A DNA stretch of 6,628 nucleotides from an uncultured Thiotrichaceae bacterium (GCA_902727945.1 CACVAV010000165.1:1-6628); one strand, 5' to 3'. Shown: positions 1 to 6,456, counted from the stretch's first letter. The notes: generated by a model from the letters alone, not told the origin. Numbers and translations: made by a program.

Positions 1-557
1 ACCACCTGCGGATAGATCAGGTGTTCTTTGCTTAATACACGTCTGGCTAAGCTATCAGCAGTATCACTTTCAAGTACCGGAATGCGCGCCTGCATAATCA
101 CCGGGCCGCCATCTAATTCCGGTGAAACAAAATGTACACTGACACCATGCACGGCAGCACCGTCATCAAGTGCACGTTGGTGAGTGTGAGTGCCTTTGTA
201 GGCGGGCAGTAGGGAAGGGTGGATATTAAGCAGTTTGCCCTGATAATGCTGGGTGAATCCACCACTTAGTATACGCATGAAACCGGCCAGCACAACAAGG
301 TCGGCGTCGGTGGTGTCAATGTGTGTAATCAGTTCAGCATCAAAAGCTTCACGTGATTCAAATTGTTTGTGATCAATGACGTGTGTGCTGATGCCACTTT
401 TTGCAGCGCGTTCCAGTCCGAAAACATCCGGGCGGTTGCTGATAACCACTGAGATCCGGCCATTGATCTGACCGGATTCACAGGCATCGATAATCGCTTG
501 CAAATTACTACCGCTGCCTGAAATCAGTACAGCGATATTTTTTTTCGCACTATTCAC
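1..557 (-). CDS. purN: Phosphoribosylglycinamide formyltransferase (GART), C-terminus cut by window edge
   Basis: This enzyme transfers a formyl group from 10-formyl-tetrahydrofolate to GAR, giving FGAR, the third step of de novo IMP synthesis in the cytoplasm. Read from a GTG at 557, the frame stays open for 185 codons to position 1; E. coli PurN has 212, so about 25-30 residues are missing. Visible marks are the N-terminal phosphate-binding loop ISGSGSNLQAI (residues 12-22), the segment VVLAGFMRIL (88-97), and the catalytic set N111, H113 (in LLNIHPSLLP) and D149 (in ELDGGPVI). These match E. coli N106, H108 and D144 with a constant offset of 5. The gene follows purM directly. The start is uncertain: the GTG has a GGAAG four bases upstream, whereas an in-frame ATG at 584-582 would overlap the purM end by 11 bases and lacks an evident Shine-Dalgarno. 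Identity is secure. Confidence 0.95.
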   Translation of the reverse strand, partial: MNSAKKNIAVLISGSGSNLQAIIDACESGQINGRISVVISNRPDVFGLERAAKSGISTHVIDHKQFESREAFDAELITHIDTTDADLVVLAGFMRILSGGFTQHYQGKLLNIHPSLLPAYKGTHTHQRALDDGAAVHGVSVHFVSPELDGGPVIMQARIPVLESDTADSLARRVLSKEHLIYPQV

Positions 558-561
558 ACAA

Positions 562-566
562 CTTCC
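562..566 (-). promoter_or_regulatory. Candidate ribosome binding site favouring the GTG start of purN
   Basis: The minus strand reads GGAAG here, four bases before the GTG at 557-555 and just beyond the purM stop codon. The alternative ATG at 584-582 has no purine-rich stretch in front of it. The spacing is slightly short, so this supports the GTG only moderately. Translation may also be coupled to purM termination. Confidence 0.45.
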
Positions 567-573
567 GGTGTGC

Positions 574-1620
574 TCAATCGACATATTTGACAACAGGTGT
601 TTCTGCTTCAGCGGTATCAATTTCACCAATAACCCAGGCAGGGATATTATCAAGGCGGCAGGTTGTCATGACATCTTCTACCTGTTTCTGTGGCACAGCG
701 ATCACCATGCCAATACCGCAGTTAAAGGTGCGCAACATTTCACTTTCGTCGATATTGCCTTGTTCCTGTAGCCAGTTAAATATTTCAGGTTGTATCCAGC
801 TATCACGTTTGATTTTAGCTTCAGTGTGGGCGGGTAATACACGTGGAATATTTTCACTCAGGCCGCCACCTGTGATATGAGCTACGGTATGAATTTCATA
901 ACTCTTCAGCAGTTTCAGGATGATTTTTGCATAGATGCGCGTGGGTTCCAGCAGCGTTTGGCCTAATGTGCTGTCACCAAAAGCGGAGTTCAGGTCTGCC
1001 CCACTGACTTCCAGAATTTTGCGTATCAATGAATAGCCATTGGAATGAGGGCCGCTGGCACCTAAACCGATCAGGGCATCGCCACGATAAACCTGTGAAC
1101 GATCAAGAATTTTATCCCGTTCAACAACGCCGACGCAGAAACCGGCTAAGTCAAAATCACCGTCTCTGTATAAGCCCGGCATCTCTGCTGTTTCGCCGCC
1201 CGCCAGTGCTGCGCCGGACTGGATGCAACCATCAGCAATGCCTTTGACCACTGATTCTGCTACATCAATGTCAAGTTTACCCGTAGCGTAGTAGTCAAGA
1301 AAAAACAGCGGTTCAGCGCCACTCACGATGATGTCATTGACACACATGGCGACCAGGTCAATACCAATCGTATCGTAAATACCGGTTTCCAGTGCCAGCT
1401 TAAGCTTGGTACCTACACCGTCAGTGCCCGACACCAGTATTGGGTTTTTATAGCCGGGTGGGATGGACATTAATGCACCAAAGCCACCAATACCAGAAAG
1501 AATTTCCGGACGTTTGGTTCTTTGAGCATGCGGTTTGATACGCTCGACCAATTCATTGCCTGCATCAATATCAACGCCAGCATCACGATAAGTCAGGGAA
1601 GGGGAATCACCTTCGGCCAT
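574..1620 (-). CDS. purM: Phosphoribosylformylglycinamidine cyclo-ligase (AIR synthetase)
   Basis: This enzyme closes the imidazole ring by converting FGAM and ATP to AIR, the fifth step of de novo purine synthesis, as a cytoplasmic homodimer. The 348 residues compare with 345 in E. coli, so the gene is complete. Family marks in order are YRDAGVDIDAG (11-21), GIGGFGAL (43-50), the ATP-site segment VSGTDGVGTKLKLA (63-76), IGIDLVAMCVNDI (85-97), FFLDYYATGKLD (106-117) and GGETAEMPG (141-149). Further on are the segments SGPHSNGYSL, LEPTRIYAK, HITGGGLSENIPRVLP and RTFNCGIGM. The ATG at 1620-1618 is preceded by GGAAAG six bases upstream, a good ribosome binding site. purN follows with 16 bases between the stop and its GTG, or an 11-base overlap if the ATG is used, so the pair is very likely one operon. 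No E. coli-like PurR operator is visible upstream. Confidence 0.98.
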   Translation of the reverse strand: MAEGDSPSLTYRDAGVDIDAGNELVERIKPHAQRTKRPEILSGIGGFGALMSIPPGYKNPILVSGTDGVGTKLKLALETGIYDTIGIDLVAMCVNDIIVSGAEPLFFLDYYATGKLDIDVAESVVKGIADGCIQSGAALAGGETAEMPGLYRDGDFDLAGFCVGVVERDKILDRSQVYRGDALIGLGASGPHSNGYSLIRKILEVSGADLNSAFGDSTLGQTLLEPTRIYAKIILKLLKSYEIHTVAHITGGGLSENIPRVLPAHTEAKIKRDSWIQPEIFNWLQEQGNIDESEMLRTFNCGIGMVIAVPQKQVEDVMTTCRLDNIPAWVIGEIDTAEAETPVVKYVD

Positions 1621-1651
1621 TATTGTCTTTCCAAAATCTGAATGGCATCAA

Positions 1652-1660
1652 ATTTTATCA
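1652..1660 (-). promoter_or_regulatory. Candidate extended -10 element, proximal purM promoter
   Basis: The minus strand reads TGATAAAAT, matching the extended -10 pattern TGnTATAAT with five of six hexamer bases. It would start transcription near position 1645 and give a leader of about 25 bases that contains the GGAAAG ribosome binding site. No good -35 hexamer lies 16-18 bases upstream. This is read by eye in an AT-rich region where chance matches are common. Confidence 0.35.
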
Positions 1661-1712
1661 TGTATTGATAGCTGACGCTTAGCTTATCGCTGCACTGTTT
1701 ATTTTGATCGAA

Positions 1713-1721
1713 ATTTTATCA
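1713..1721 (-). promoter_or_regulatory. Candidate extended -10 element, distal purM promoter
   Basis: This is a second exact copy of TGATAAAAT on the minus strand, 61 bases further from purM. The shared block is 11 bases long (AAATTTTATCA on the plus strand at 1650-1660 and 1711-1721). If used, the leader would be about 85 bases and would include an imperfect hairpin at 1667-1688 (GATAGCT, seven-base loop, AGCTTATC, with one bulge). No clear -35 box is seen. The two copies may be tandem promoters or a repeated regulator site. Confidence 0.3.
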
Positions 1722-1793
1722 GAAAAATATATTCATTAGTTTCAGTTGTTTGACTGTCTTTTTTAATGCAATTTCATTATTATTAAATTTAAT

Positions 1794-1799
1794 TATGCT
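1794..1799 (+). promoter_or_regulatory. Weak candidate -10 element for the calcium-repeat gene
   Basis: TATGCT lies 54 bases before the ATG at 1854, with a poor -35-like TTTCAT 16 bases upstream of it (1772-1777). A better -35-like TTGACT at 1750-1755 has no -10 at usable spacing. The surrounding 1621-1853 region is AT-rich and divergent between purM and this gene, so some promoter must lie here, but this exact site is only a guess. Confidence 0.2.
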
Positions 1800-1853
1800 A
1801 TATCAATAAAAATTCAACCTAAATGTGCAGGGCATGCATTGGGTTGAGGGCTG

Positions 1854-3536
1854 ATGTGCTGTATCTACAAGGCAGATAATAACGTGATCAAAAATAGGGC
1901 ATTTTTTTTCTTGATAGGAGTGCTTTGTCTTGCACAGGGGGTGCAGGCGAGTACAGAAGAAGGGCAGGACTTGCCCGATTCAGACTTTGATGGTTTAAGC
2001 GATGAAGTGGAACGGCTATTGGGGACTAATTCCTGGCTGACAGACACGGATGGTGATGGTTTATCGGATTTATTGGAAGTGGGCAATGAGCCTATGAATC
2101 CACTTGATTCTGATCATGATCGTATGATTGATGCGTTGGATATTGATGATGATAATGATGGTATACCTACCGTCGTTGAGTCCAAGCAGGACAGCGACGG
2201 TGATGGTATTCCTGATTATTTAGACCTTGATACTGACGGCGATGGTATTCCGGATAGCCTGGAAGCGGGTATCAGTGGCTTAGACGCTGACAATGATGGT
2301 CTGGACGATGACTTTGATGTGGATCAGAGCGGGGGTGAAGACCGTAACGGTGACGGTATTGATGGGCACCGATTAATGCCCGATAACGATGGTGATGGTA
2401 TTCCTGATATTAGTGATGCATCAGATAATGATGGTCGCTCCGGTGATTTAGATAAGGATGGTTTGAGTAATTATTTTGAGGAACAATTGGGTTCTGATCC
2501 GTCCTTGGCGGATAGCGATCGTGATGGCGTTCCGGATACATTGGAAATCGGGGCTGGGGCTGATCCGCTGGATACAGACGGTGATGGTCAGCCGGATATT
2601 CTTGATACGGATGACGATAATGATGGAGTGCTGACGAAGTGGGAGGTGCCTAATCGATCAATAGCCCCTTTCCTGGCAGACACTGATGCTGACGGGGTAT
2701 TTAATTACCTTGATACGGATGACGATGGTGATGGAATACTCAGCCGTGATGAAGATAGTAACCGTGATGGCCAATTGTTCAACGATGATAGTGATGCTGA
2801 TGGCATTGCTAACTACCTTGATTTCGATGATGCAGACGGGCCGGGAGCCGACCGGGATAAGGATGGATTAACTGATCGTCTGGAGCTTGCGATCGGGAGT
2901 AACCCGAATGGGACAGATACGGATAATGATGGTATTAGTGATGAGCTGGAAATTGGGCTGTATGAATCCACACCGGCAGACACCGATGGTGATGGTGTGT
3001 TCGATTTTCTGGATCAGGATGATGATGGTGACGGTATTCCTACCTTGGTGGAAGGCGAGGGCGACCGTGATGGTGATGGCCGGGTTAATTACCTGGATGC
3101 AGATTCCGGCGTTTATTTTTATTGTATAGCTGATGGGCGGATTGTCGATAATATTCGTGATTTCAGTGTGCTGCCCGCCAGTGATGCTGAAGTGAACGGT
3201 GATATGGCTGCTGGCCGCTTTCGTTGGCAAGTCAGTCAACCCGGCACTTATACTTTGAAATTTACCTTACCTGAAGGCATGAGTATTGCCGGGCCAGCAG
3301 GTGCTAAAGGCTTTGCGCCGGGCGAGGCGGATAGCGGTGCAGTGTCCTTAGGCCGGGGTGAGGATATTGCCAGGAAGGGGTTTTTATCTGCATTTAATCG
3401 GGACGACCTGCCGGACTGGTACGAGCAATTTGTTATTGGTGACAGCGCAATATCACTGATCAATTTGAACATTCCGCTACAGGGTGGCACGTGTAGTCAG
3501 GCGTTAGTGGGTGTTCCGGTGACTCAACCGAAGTAA
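1854..3536 (+). CDS. Exported acidic protein with thrombospondin-type-3-like calcium repeats and a C-terminal domain
   Basis: A probable secreted or cell-surface calcium-binding protein of 560 residues; its specific function is unknown. Residues 1-32 look like a signal peptide: basic n-region ending KNR (13-15), hydrophobic AFFFLIGVLCLA (16-27), likely cleavage after VQA (30-32). Residues 42 to about 417 hold some 22 motifs of the form DxDxDGxxD, many alternating with LDxDDDGDG and IPTxxE segments, as in thrombospondin type 3 repeats where Asp side chains bind calcium. Residues about 420-548 form a different, less acidic domain with FYC, a beta-rich stretch (GRFRWQVSQPGTYTLKF) and a closing NLNIPLQGGTC. 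C424 and C547 are the only cysteines of the mature chain. There is no C-terminal anchor, LPxTG or PEP-CTERM. The start is uncertain: the ATG at 1854 has GAGGG only three bases upstream, and a GTG at 1884 would give a shorter, more classical n-region (MIKNRAFFF). An exported hydrolase gene follows 69 bases downstream. Confidence 0.85.
   Translation: MCCIYKADNNVIKNRAFFFLIGVLCLAQGVQASTEEGQDLPDSDFDGLSDEVERLLGTNSWLTDTDGDGLSDLLEVGNEPMNPLDSDHDRMIDALDIDDDNDGIPTVVESKQDSDGDGIPDYLDLDTDGDGIPDSLEAGISGLDADNDGLDDDFDVDQSGGEDRNGDGIDGHRLMPDNDGDGIPDISDASDNDGRSGDLDKDGLSNYFEEQLGSDPSLADSDRDGVPDTLEIGAGADPLDTDGDGQPDILDTDDDNDGVLTKWEVPNRSIAPFLADTDADGVFNYLDTDDDGDGILSRDEDSNRDGQLFNDDSDADGIANYLDFDDADGPGADRDKDGLTDRLELAIGSNPNGTDTDNDGISDELEIGLYESTPADTDGDGVFDFLDQDDDGDGIPTLVEGEGDRDGDGRVNYLDADSGVYFYCIADGRIVDNIRDFSVLPASDAEVNGDMAAGRFRWQVSQPGTYTLKFTLPEGMSIAGPAGAKGFAPGEADSGAVSLGRGEDIARKGFLSAFNRDDLPDWYEQFVIGDSAISLINLNIPLQGGTCSQALVGVPVTQPK
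1977..3104 (+). repeat. Coding tandem array of calcium-motif repeats
   Basis: About 22 degenerate units rich in GAT and GAC codons encode DxDxDGxxD motifs. At the DNA level the best-conserved words are variants of GATGGTGATGGTATTCC, for example near 2200-2211, 2389-2403 and 3025-3040. Units vary in length and many are separated by non-repeat inserts such as residues 153-176 and 262-275 of the protein. The array is therefore old and diverged rather than a fresh tandem duplication. Confidence 0.8.
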
Positions 3537-3594
3537 TTTGTTCTGCACTGCATAAGCAAATAATTTACTATTGTGAGTTCATTGTTTATCTGTT

Positions 3595-3601
3595 GAGAGG
3601 A
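3595..3601 (+). promoter_or_regulatory. Ribosome binding site of the exported hydrolase gene
   Basis: GAGAGGA sits four bases before the ATG at 3606, a strong Shine-Dalgarno that fixes this start. No hairpin followed by a T-run is seen in the 69 bases after the preceding gene, so read-through from the calcium-repeat gene is possible. Confidence 0.65.
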
Positions 3602-3605
3602 TATT

Positions 3606-4508
3606 ATGAGGAAAGGAACGTCATTATTAGCAGGTCTGTTGCTGGCCTGTTCACTGAGCACGGCGGTGAGCGCTGATGAAGTGTTGCTTGAGCACGATGG
3701 GATTTCGCTGCGGGCCGACTTAAATCTGGCTGATGATAAAACATTAGCGGATGGTGTGGTCATGATGCTGCATGGGACTTTAGCGCATAATCGCATGGAG
3801 ATTATGTCAACGGTCTCTGAGTTATTGAACGAGGCCGGTTACAACACATTAGCCGTTAATCTTGGTTTTGCGCTGGATAAACGGGCCGAGGGTATGCTGG
3901 ATTGTGGCATTGAGCACCGTCATCGTTATGAAGATGCCGTACAAGAGTTAACAGCATGGACGGACTGGTTAGAGAAAGAGGGTGCGACGAAGGTGGCTGT
4001 GTGGGGGCACTCACGGGGTGGCGCTCAGGTAGCCTGGTTTGCCAGCGAGCATGACAGCGATTTATTAAGTCAGATTATTCTGGTCGCACCGGCTACTTTC
4101 GCTGCGGCATCGGCAGCTGACGGCTATGAGAAACGTTACGGTAAACCCCTGGCTGAACTCATGAGCGAGGCTCAGAAGCTGGTGGATGCGGGTAAAGCTA
4201 ATGAAATCATGAATGTGCCGGGTTTTGTTTATTGTGAAGATGCTAAGGCATCAGCTGAATCTTTTGTGTCTTATGGTCGTGCTGATGAGCGCAAAAACAC
4301 ACCAACTACATTGAAAAAAATTACCAAACCGACGTTGGTGGTGATCGGTAGTGCGGATGAGGTGGTGACTGATTTGGCAGGGCAGCTGAGTGGTGCTGCT
4401 CAGGATAATGTCCGGGTTGAAACGATTGAGGGTGCCGGGCATTTCTTCCGTGATCTTTATGCGGATGATATGGTTGAAGTCATTGATGATTTTCTGGACT
4501 GGGAATAA
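3606..4508 (+). CDS. Exported alpha/beta-hydrolase, substrate unknown
   Basis: A 300-residue serine hydrolase of the alpha/beta-hydrolase fold, probably an esterase, lipase or related acyl hydrolase acting outside the cytoplasm. The N-terminus has a signal sequence: R2 K3, then hydrophobic LLAGLLLACSL (7-17). Two processing routes fit: signal peptidase I after AVSA (20-23), or lipoprotein processing at LLAC (12-15). The fold marks are the oxyanion-region MLHGTLAHN (54-62), the nucleophile elbow GHSRGG with S136, a strand ending IGSADE with D251 as the likely acid, and GAGHFF with H279 as the base, all in the expected order. C100 and C210 are the only cysteines after the signal region and could pair. 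The gene lies 69 bases after the calcium-repeat gene on the same strand and may be cotranscribed with it. It converges with folK across 39 bases. I do not recognise a named family beyond the fold; peptidase or dienelactone-hydrolase-like activity is also possible. Confidence 0.88.
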   Translation: MRKGTSLLAGLLLACSLSTAVSADEVLLEHDGISLRADLNLADDKTLADGVVMMLHGTLAHNRMEIMSTVSELLNEAGYNTLAVNLGFALDKRAEGMLDCGIEHRHRYEDAVQELTAWTDWLEKEGATKVAVWGHSRGGAQVAWFASEHDSDLLSQIILVAPATFAAASAADGYEKRYGKPLAELMSEAQKLVDAGKANEIMNVPGFVYCEDAKASAESFVSYGRADERKNTPTTLKKITKPTLVVIGSADEVVTDLAGQLSGAAQDNVRVETIEGAGHFFRDLYADDMVEVIDDFLDWE

Positions 4509-4547
4509 AGCCTGAATGACAGAAGGGTGAGGCGGTGATTTAATGAT

Positions 4548-5066
4548 TTACCGGATTGGGTTGCTTGGGTGGCTCAGATTTTCCAGCACGAACAAATCAT
4601 CGCCTTGCAGTTGGTTTTTACAATTCTGTAGGCGGGTTCCGTTAGGCAATGTTAAGCCCGGATTCAATTCTGATAACGGGTAAACAACAAAAGAACGTTC
4701 GCACAGATAAGGGTGGGGTACTTTTAAGTCGGGTTCATCAATGATGCTGTCACCATAAAGTAGCAGATCCAGATCCAGTGTGCGTGGCCCCCAGTGTTGA
4801 TTGGGCAGGCGCTCACGACCATGATTGTTTTCGATATGGAATAAGGCGTGTAATAAATCAATCGCTGGTAGTTCAGTGGTGATAGCCGCGACAGCATTCA
4901 CATAGTCGGGTTGATTTTGCGGGCCGTGTGGTTTGCTGCTGTATAACCTGGAGTATTCATCCAACTTAAGCTGTTGATGAATGCTGAGTTGTTCCAGTGC
5001 TGATTGTACATTGGCGACAGCATCACCCAGATTACTGCCAATACCAATGTAGCAACGGGTTTCCAT
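4548..5066 (-). CDS. folK: 2-amino-4-hydroxy-6-hydroxymethyldihydropteridine pyrophosphokinase (HPPK)
   Basis: HPPK transfers pyrophosphate from ATP to 6-hydroxymethyl-7,8-dihydropterin, giving the substrate that dihydropteroate synthase joins to p-aminobenzoate in folate synthesis. The 172 residues compare with 159 in E. coli; the surplus is mostly a C-terminal tail. Family marks are YIGIGSNLGD (6-15), the pterin-site segment PHGPQNQPDYVNAV (46-59), and the signature WGPRTLDLDLLLYG (92-105) with the magnesium-binding pair D98 and D100 (E. coli D95 and D97). KVPHPYLCERSFVVYPL corresponds to the conserved VPH segment. The ATG is five bases after the pcnB stop with no clear Shine-Dalgarno, so translation is probably coupled to pcnB, as in the conserved pcnB-folK operon. 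panB or panC, which follow folK in some relatives, are absent; the exported hydrolase gene converges here instead. Confidence 0.97.
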   Translation of the reverse strand: METRCYIGIGSNLGDAVANVQSALEQLSIHQQLKLDEYSRLYSSKPHGPQNQPDYVNAVAAITTELPAIDLLHALFHIENNHGRERLPNQHWGPRTLDLDLLLYGDSIIDEPDLKVPHPYLCERSFVVYPLSELNPGLTLPNGTRLQNCKNQLQGDDLFVLENLSHPSNPIR

Positions 5067-5071
5067 TTTGA

Positions 5072-6364
5072 TCAGGTGCCGGTCTTCTTTCTTGGACGAC
5101 GCTTTTTGCGGCGTTTACCGGTTTTGCTGTACATCAACAGGCGTTCTTCGGCGGTGACTTCCTGAAACGTTGTCCACCATTGACTCTCATCACTAACCGG
5201 TTCACCGGATTGTGCGCGCAACACCAGAAAATCATAAGCTGCCCGGAAACGAATATTGTTAAACAGGGCATTGGCCCTGCGCTGTTCCCTGCTGTGAAAA
5301 CGGGGTTGCAGTGTCCATATTTCACGGGTGATATTGCTGAAGCGTTTTGGAATAGCGGTATGCTGTACTTGTTTGCGTAGCACATCGGTGGCAGCGATAT
5401 TCAATGCCTGCATTTCCGGATGGCCTTCTTCCTGCGCCAGTGCTTTAAGCCGTGATACTTCATCCCACAGTAAAATGGCATACAGGAACGGCGGCATAAC
5501 TGATTTACCTTCGGCAATACGGTTATCAGTATTTTGTAATGCCGACTCCAGCAGCTGCTTAAACTGGCCATCCTGATCATGTTTCAGGCTTTTTACCGTC
5601 ACCGGTAACAGGTATTCCAATACACCGTACTGATCCAGTAAGCGGAAAGATTTCAGGCCATAACCACTGTGCAGCAGTTTAAGCATTTCATCAAACAAAC
5701 GTGCCGGTGCCACCGCGCCCAGTAATGATGCCATCGGTAAAATCAATGCTTCGGTATCGCCGGTAATTTTACAATCCAGTTTCGCGGCGAAACGCAGCGC
5801 CCGCATCATACGCACAGGGTCTTCACGGTAGCGCTGTTCAGGATCGCCAATCAGGCTAATATGTCTTTTTTCCAGATCAGCCAGGCCACCGACAAAATCC
5901 AGAATCTCACCATTAACCGGGTTGTAATACAGAGCATTGATGGTGAAATCACGCCGCCAGGCATCTTCTTCCAGCGTGCCGTAGACATTATCGTGGATAA
6001 TCCGGCCTTGTGCATTAACTTGTCCACCGGCACCTTCGTCATGAGGTGCACGGAAAGTAGCTACTTCAAGGTAGTCACGGCCAAAATGGATGTGCGCCAA
6101 ACGGAAGCGTCGGCCAATTAAGCGGGCTGATGAAAATAACTTGCGGACTTGTTCCGGGAGAGCTGAGGTCGCAATATCAAAATCTTTTGGCTCATGATCC
6201 AGCAATAAGTCACGAACACAGCCACCGACCAGATAAGCTTCGTGACCGGCTTTTTGTAACTTTTTAATGATCCCAAGCGAACGCGAGCAGATTTTTTCTG
6301 CTTTGATGTGGTGGTCTGATGCTGTGATTACAATCGGTTGCTCAGGCTTCAAGCTCTGCCTCAT
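5072..6364 (-). CDS. pcnB: Poly(A) polymerase I
   Basis: This enzyme adds 3' poly(A) tails to mRNAs, small RNAs and decay intermediates and thereby promotes exonucleolytic decay. It belongs to the class II nucleotidyltransferases. The 430 residues compare with 465 in E. coli, the difference lying partly in a shorter N-terminus. Marks in order are YLVGGCVRDLLL (44-55), the catalytic KDFDIATSA with D61 and D63, PEQVRKLF (70-77), GRRFRLAHIHFG (84-95), LEVATFR (99-105), RRDFTINALYY (137-147), RYREDPVRMMRALRFAAKL (178-196), then APARLFDEMLKLL, IPKRF, FRAAYDFLVLRA and a highly basic tail at 414-430. GRRFRLAH, the long C-terminal domain and the arginine/lysine tail are PcnB features, which argues against a CCA-adding enzyme. 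The ATG at 6364-6362 directly follows an in-frame stop and has no good Shine-Dalgarno, suggesting weak initiation. folK follows after five bases. Confidence 0.96.
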   Translation of the reverse strand: MRQSLKPEQPIVITASDHHIKAEKICSRSLGIIKKLQKAGHEAYLVGGCVRDLLLDHEPKDFDIATSALPEQVRKLFSSARLIGRRFRLAHIHFGRDYLEVATFRAPHDEGAGGQVNAQGRIIHDNVYGTLEEDAWRRDFTINALYYNPVNGEILDFVGGLADLEKRHISLIGDPEQRYREDPVRMMRALRFAAKLDCKITGDTEALILPMASLLGAVAPARLFDEMLKLLHSGYGLKSFRLLDQYGVLEYLLPVTVKSLKHDQDGQFKQLLESALQNTDNRIAEGKSVMPPFLYAILLWDEVSRLKALAQEEGHPEMQALNIAATDVLRKQVQHTAIPKRFSNITREIWTLQPRFHSREQRRANALFNNIRFRAAYDFLVLRAQSGEPVSDESQWWTTFQEVTAEERLLMYSKTGKRRKKRRPRKKTGT

Positions 6365-6406
6365 TTACAATCATTAGGCCATAAGCCCGGATGTTGGATA
6401 AAAAAT

Positions 6407-6456
6407 GCATAATAGCACTGTCATCAGAGTATCACTAGATCATGTAGCATAATAGC
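6407..6456. repeat. Pair of identical 10-base repeats, GCATAATAGC, in the pcnB upstream region
   Basis: GCATAATAGC occurs at 6407-6416 and again at 6447-6456, in the same orientation and exactly 40 bases apart, about four helical turns. The proximal copy contains the candidate pcnB -10 element. The distal copy also reads TATTAT on the minus strand but lacks the TGn extension. They may be tandem -10 elements or sites for a regulator, or a coincidence in AT-rich DNA. Confidence 0.5.
6409..6417 (-). promoter_or_regulatory. Candidate extended -10 promoter of pcnB-folK
   Basis: The minus strand reads TGCTATTAT, an extended -10 (TGn plus TATTAT, five of six consensus bases). Seventeen bases upstream is TAGTGA, only three of six against TTGACA. 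Transcription would begin near 6402 and leave a leader of about 38 bases before the pcnB ATG. The location between the rimI stop and pcnB is right, but it is an eye-read prediction. Confidence 0.4.

Noticed and set aside
574..1247. Plus-strand open frames at 568-771, 587-880 and 1029-1247
   Set aside because: All lie antisense within purM or its junction with purN, whose protein motifs are unambiguous; no ribosome binding sites or known motifs are seen.
1977..3104. Possible CRISPR array or non-coding tandem repeat
   Set aside because: The repeats are irregular, degenerate, continuous with one long reading frame and conserved at the protein level, with no constant repeat plus unique spacer pattern.
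1977..3104. Dockerin or EF-hand protein
   Set aside because: Dockerins carry two short segments with a conserved helix after each loop; here some 22 loops follow closely without such helices, fitting the thrombospondin-type-3 pattern better.
2686..3129. Plus-strand open frames at 2686-2871 and 2887-3129 rich in Met, Val and Ile
   Set aside because: They are frame-shifted readings of the same GATGGT repeats inside the 560-residue gene; the composition is an artefact of the repeat.
2868..3239. Minus-strand open frame of 123 codons antisense to the calcium-repeat gene
   Set aside because: It mirrors the repetitive GAT-rich codons of the sense gene (runs of Ile, Thr and Val from ATC/ACC/GTC), has no ribosome binding site or recognisable motif, and the sense frame is clearly the coding one.
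3537..3605. Separate promoter for the hydrolase (TTGTTC, 17 bases, TAATTT)
   Set aside because: Both hexamers match consensus poorly; in such AT-rich DNA this is within chance, so I did not list it.
5072..6364. CCA-adding tRNA nucleotidyltransferase
   Set aside because: The nucleotidyltransferase core is shared, but GRRFRLAH, the C-terminal domain resembling E. coli PcnB, the basic tail and the folK neighbour all indicate poly(A) polymerase.
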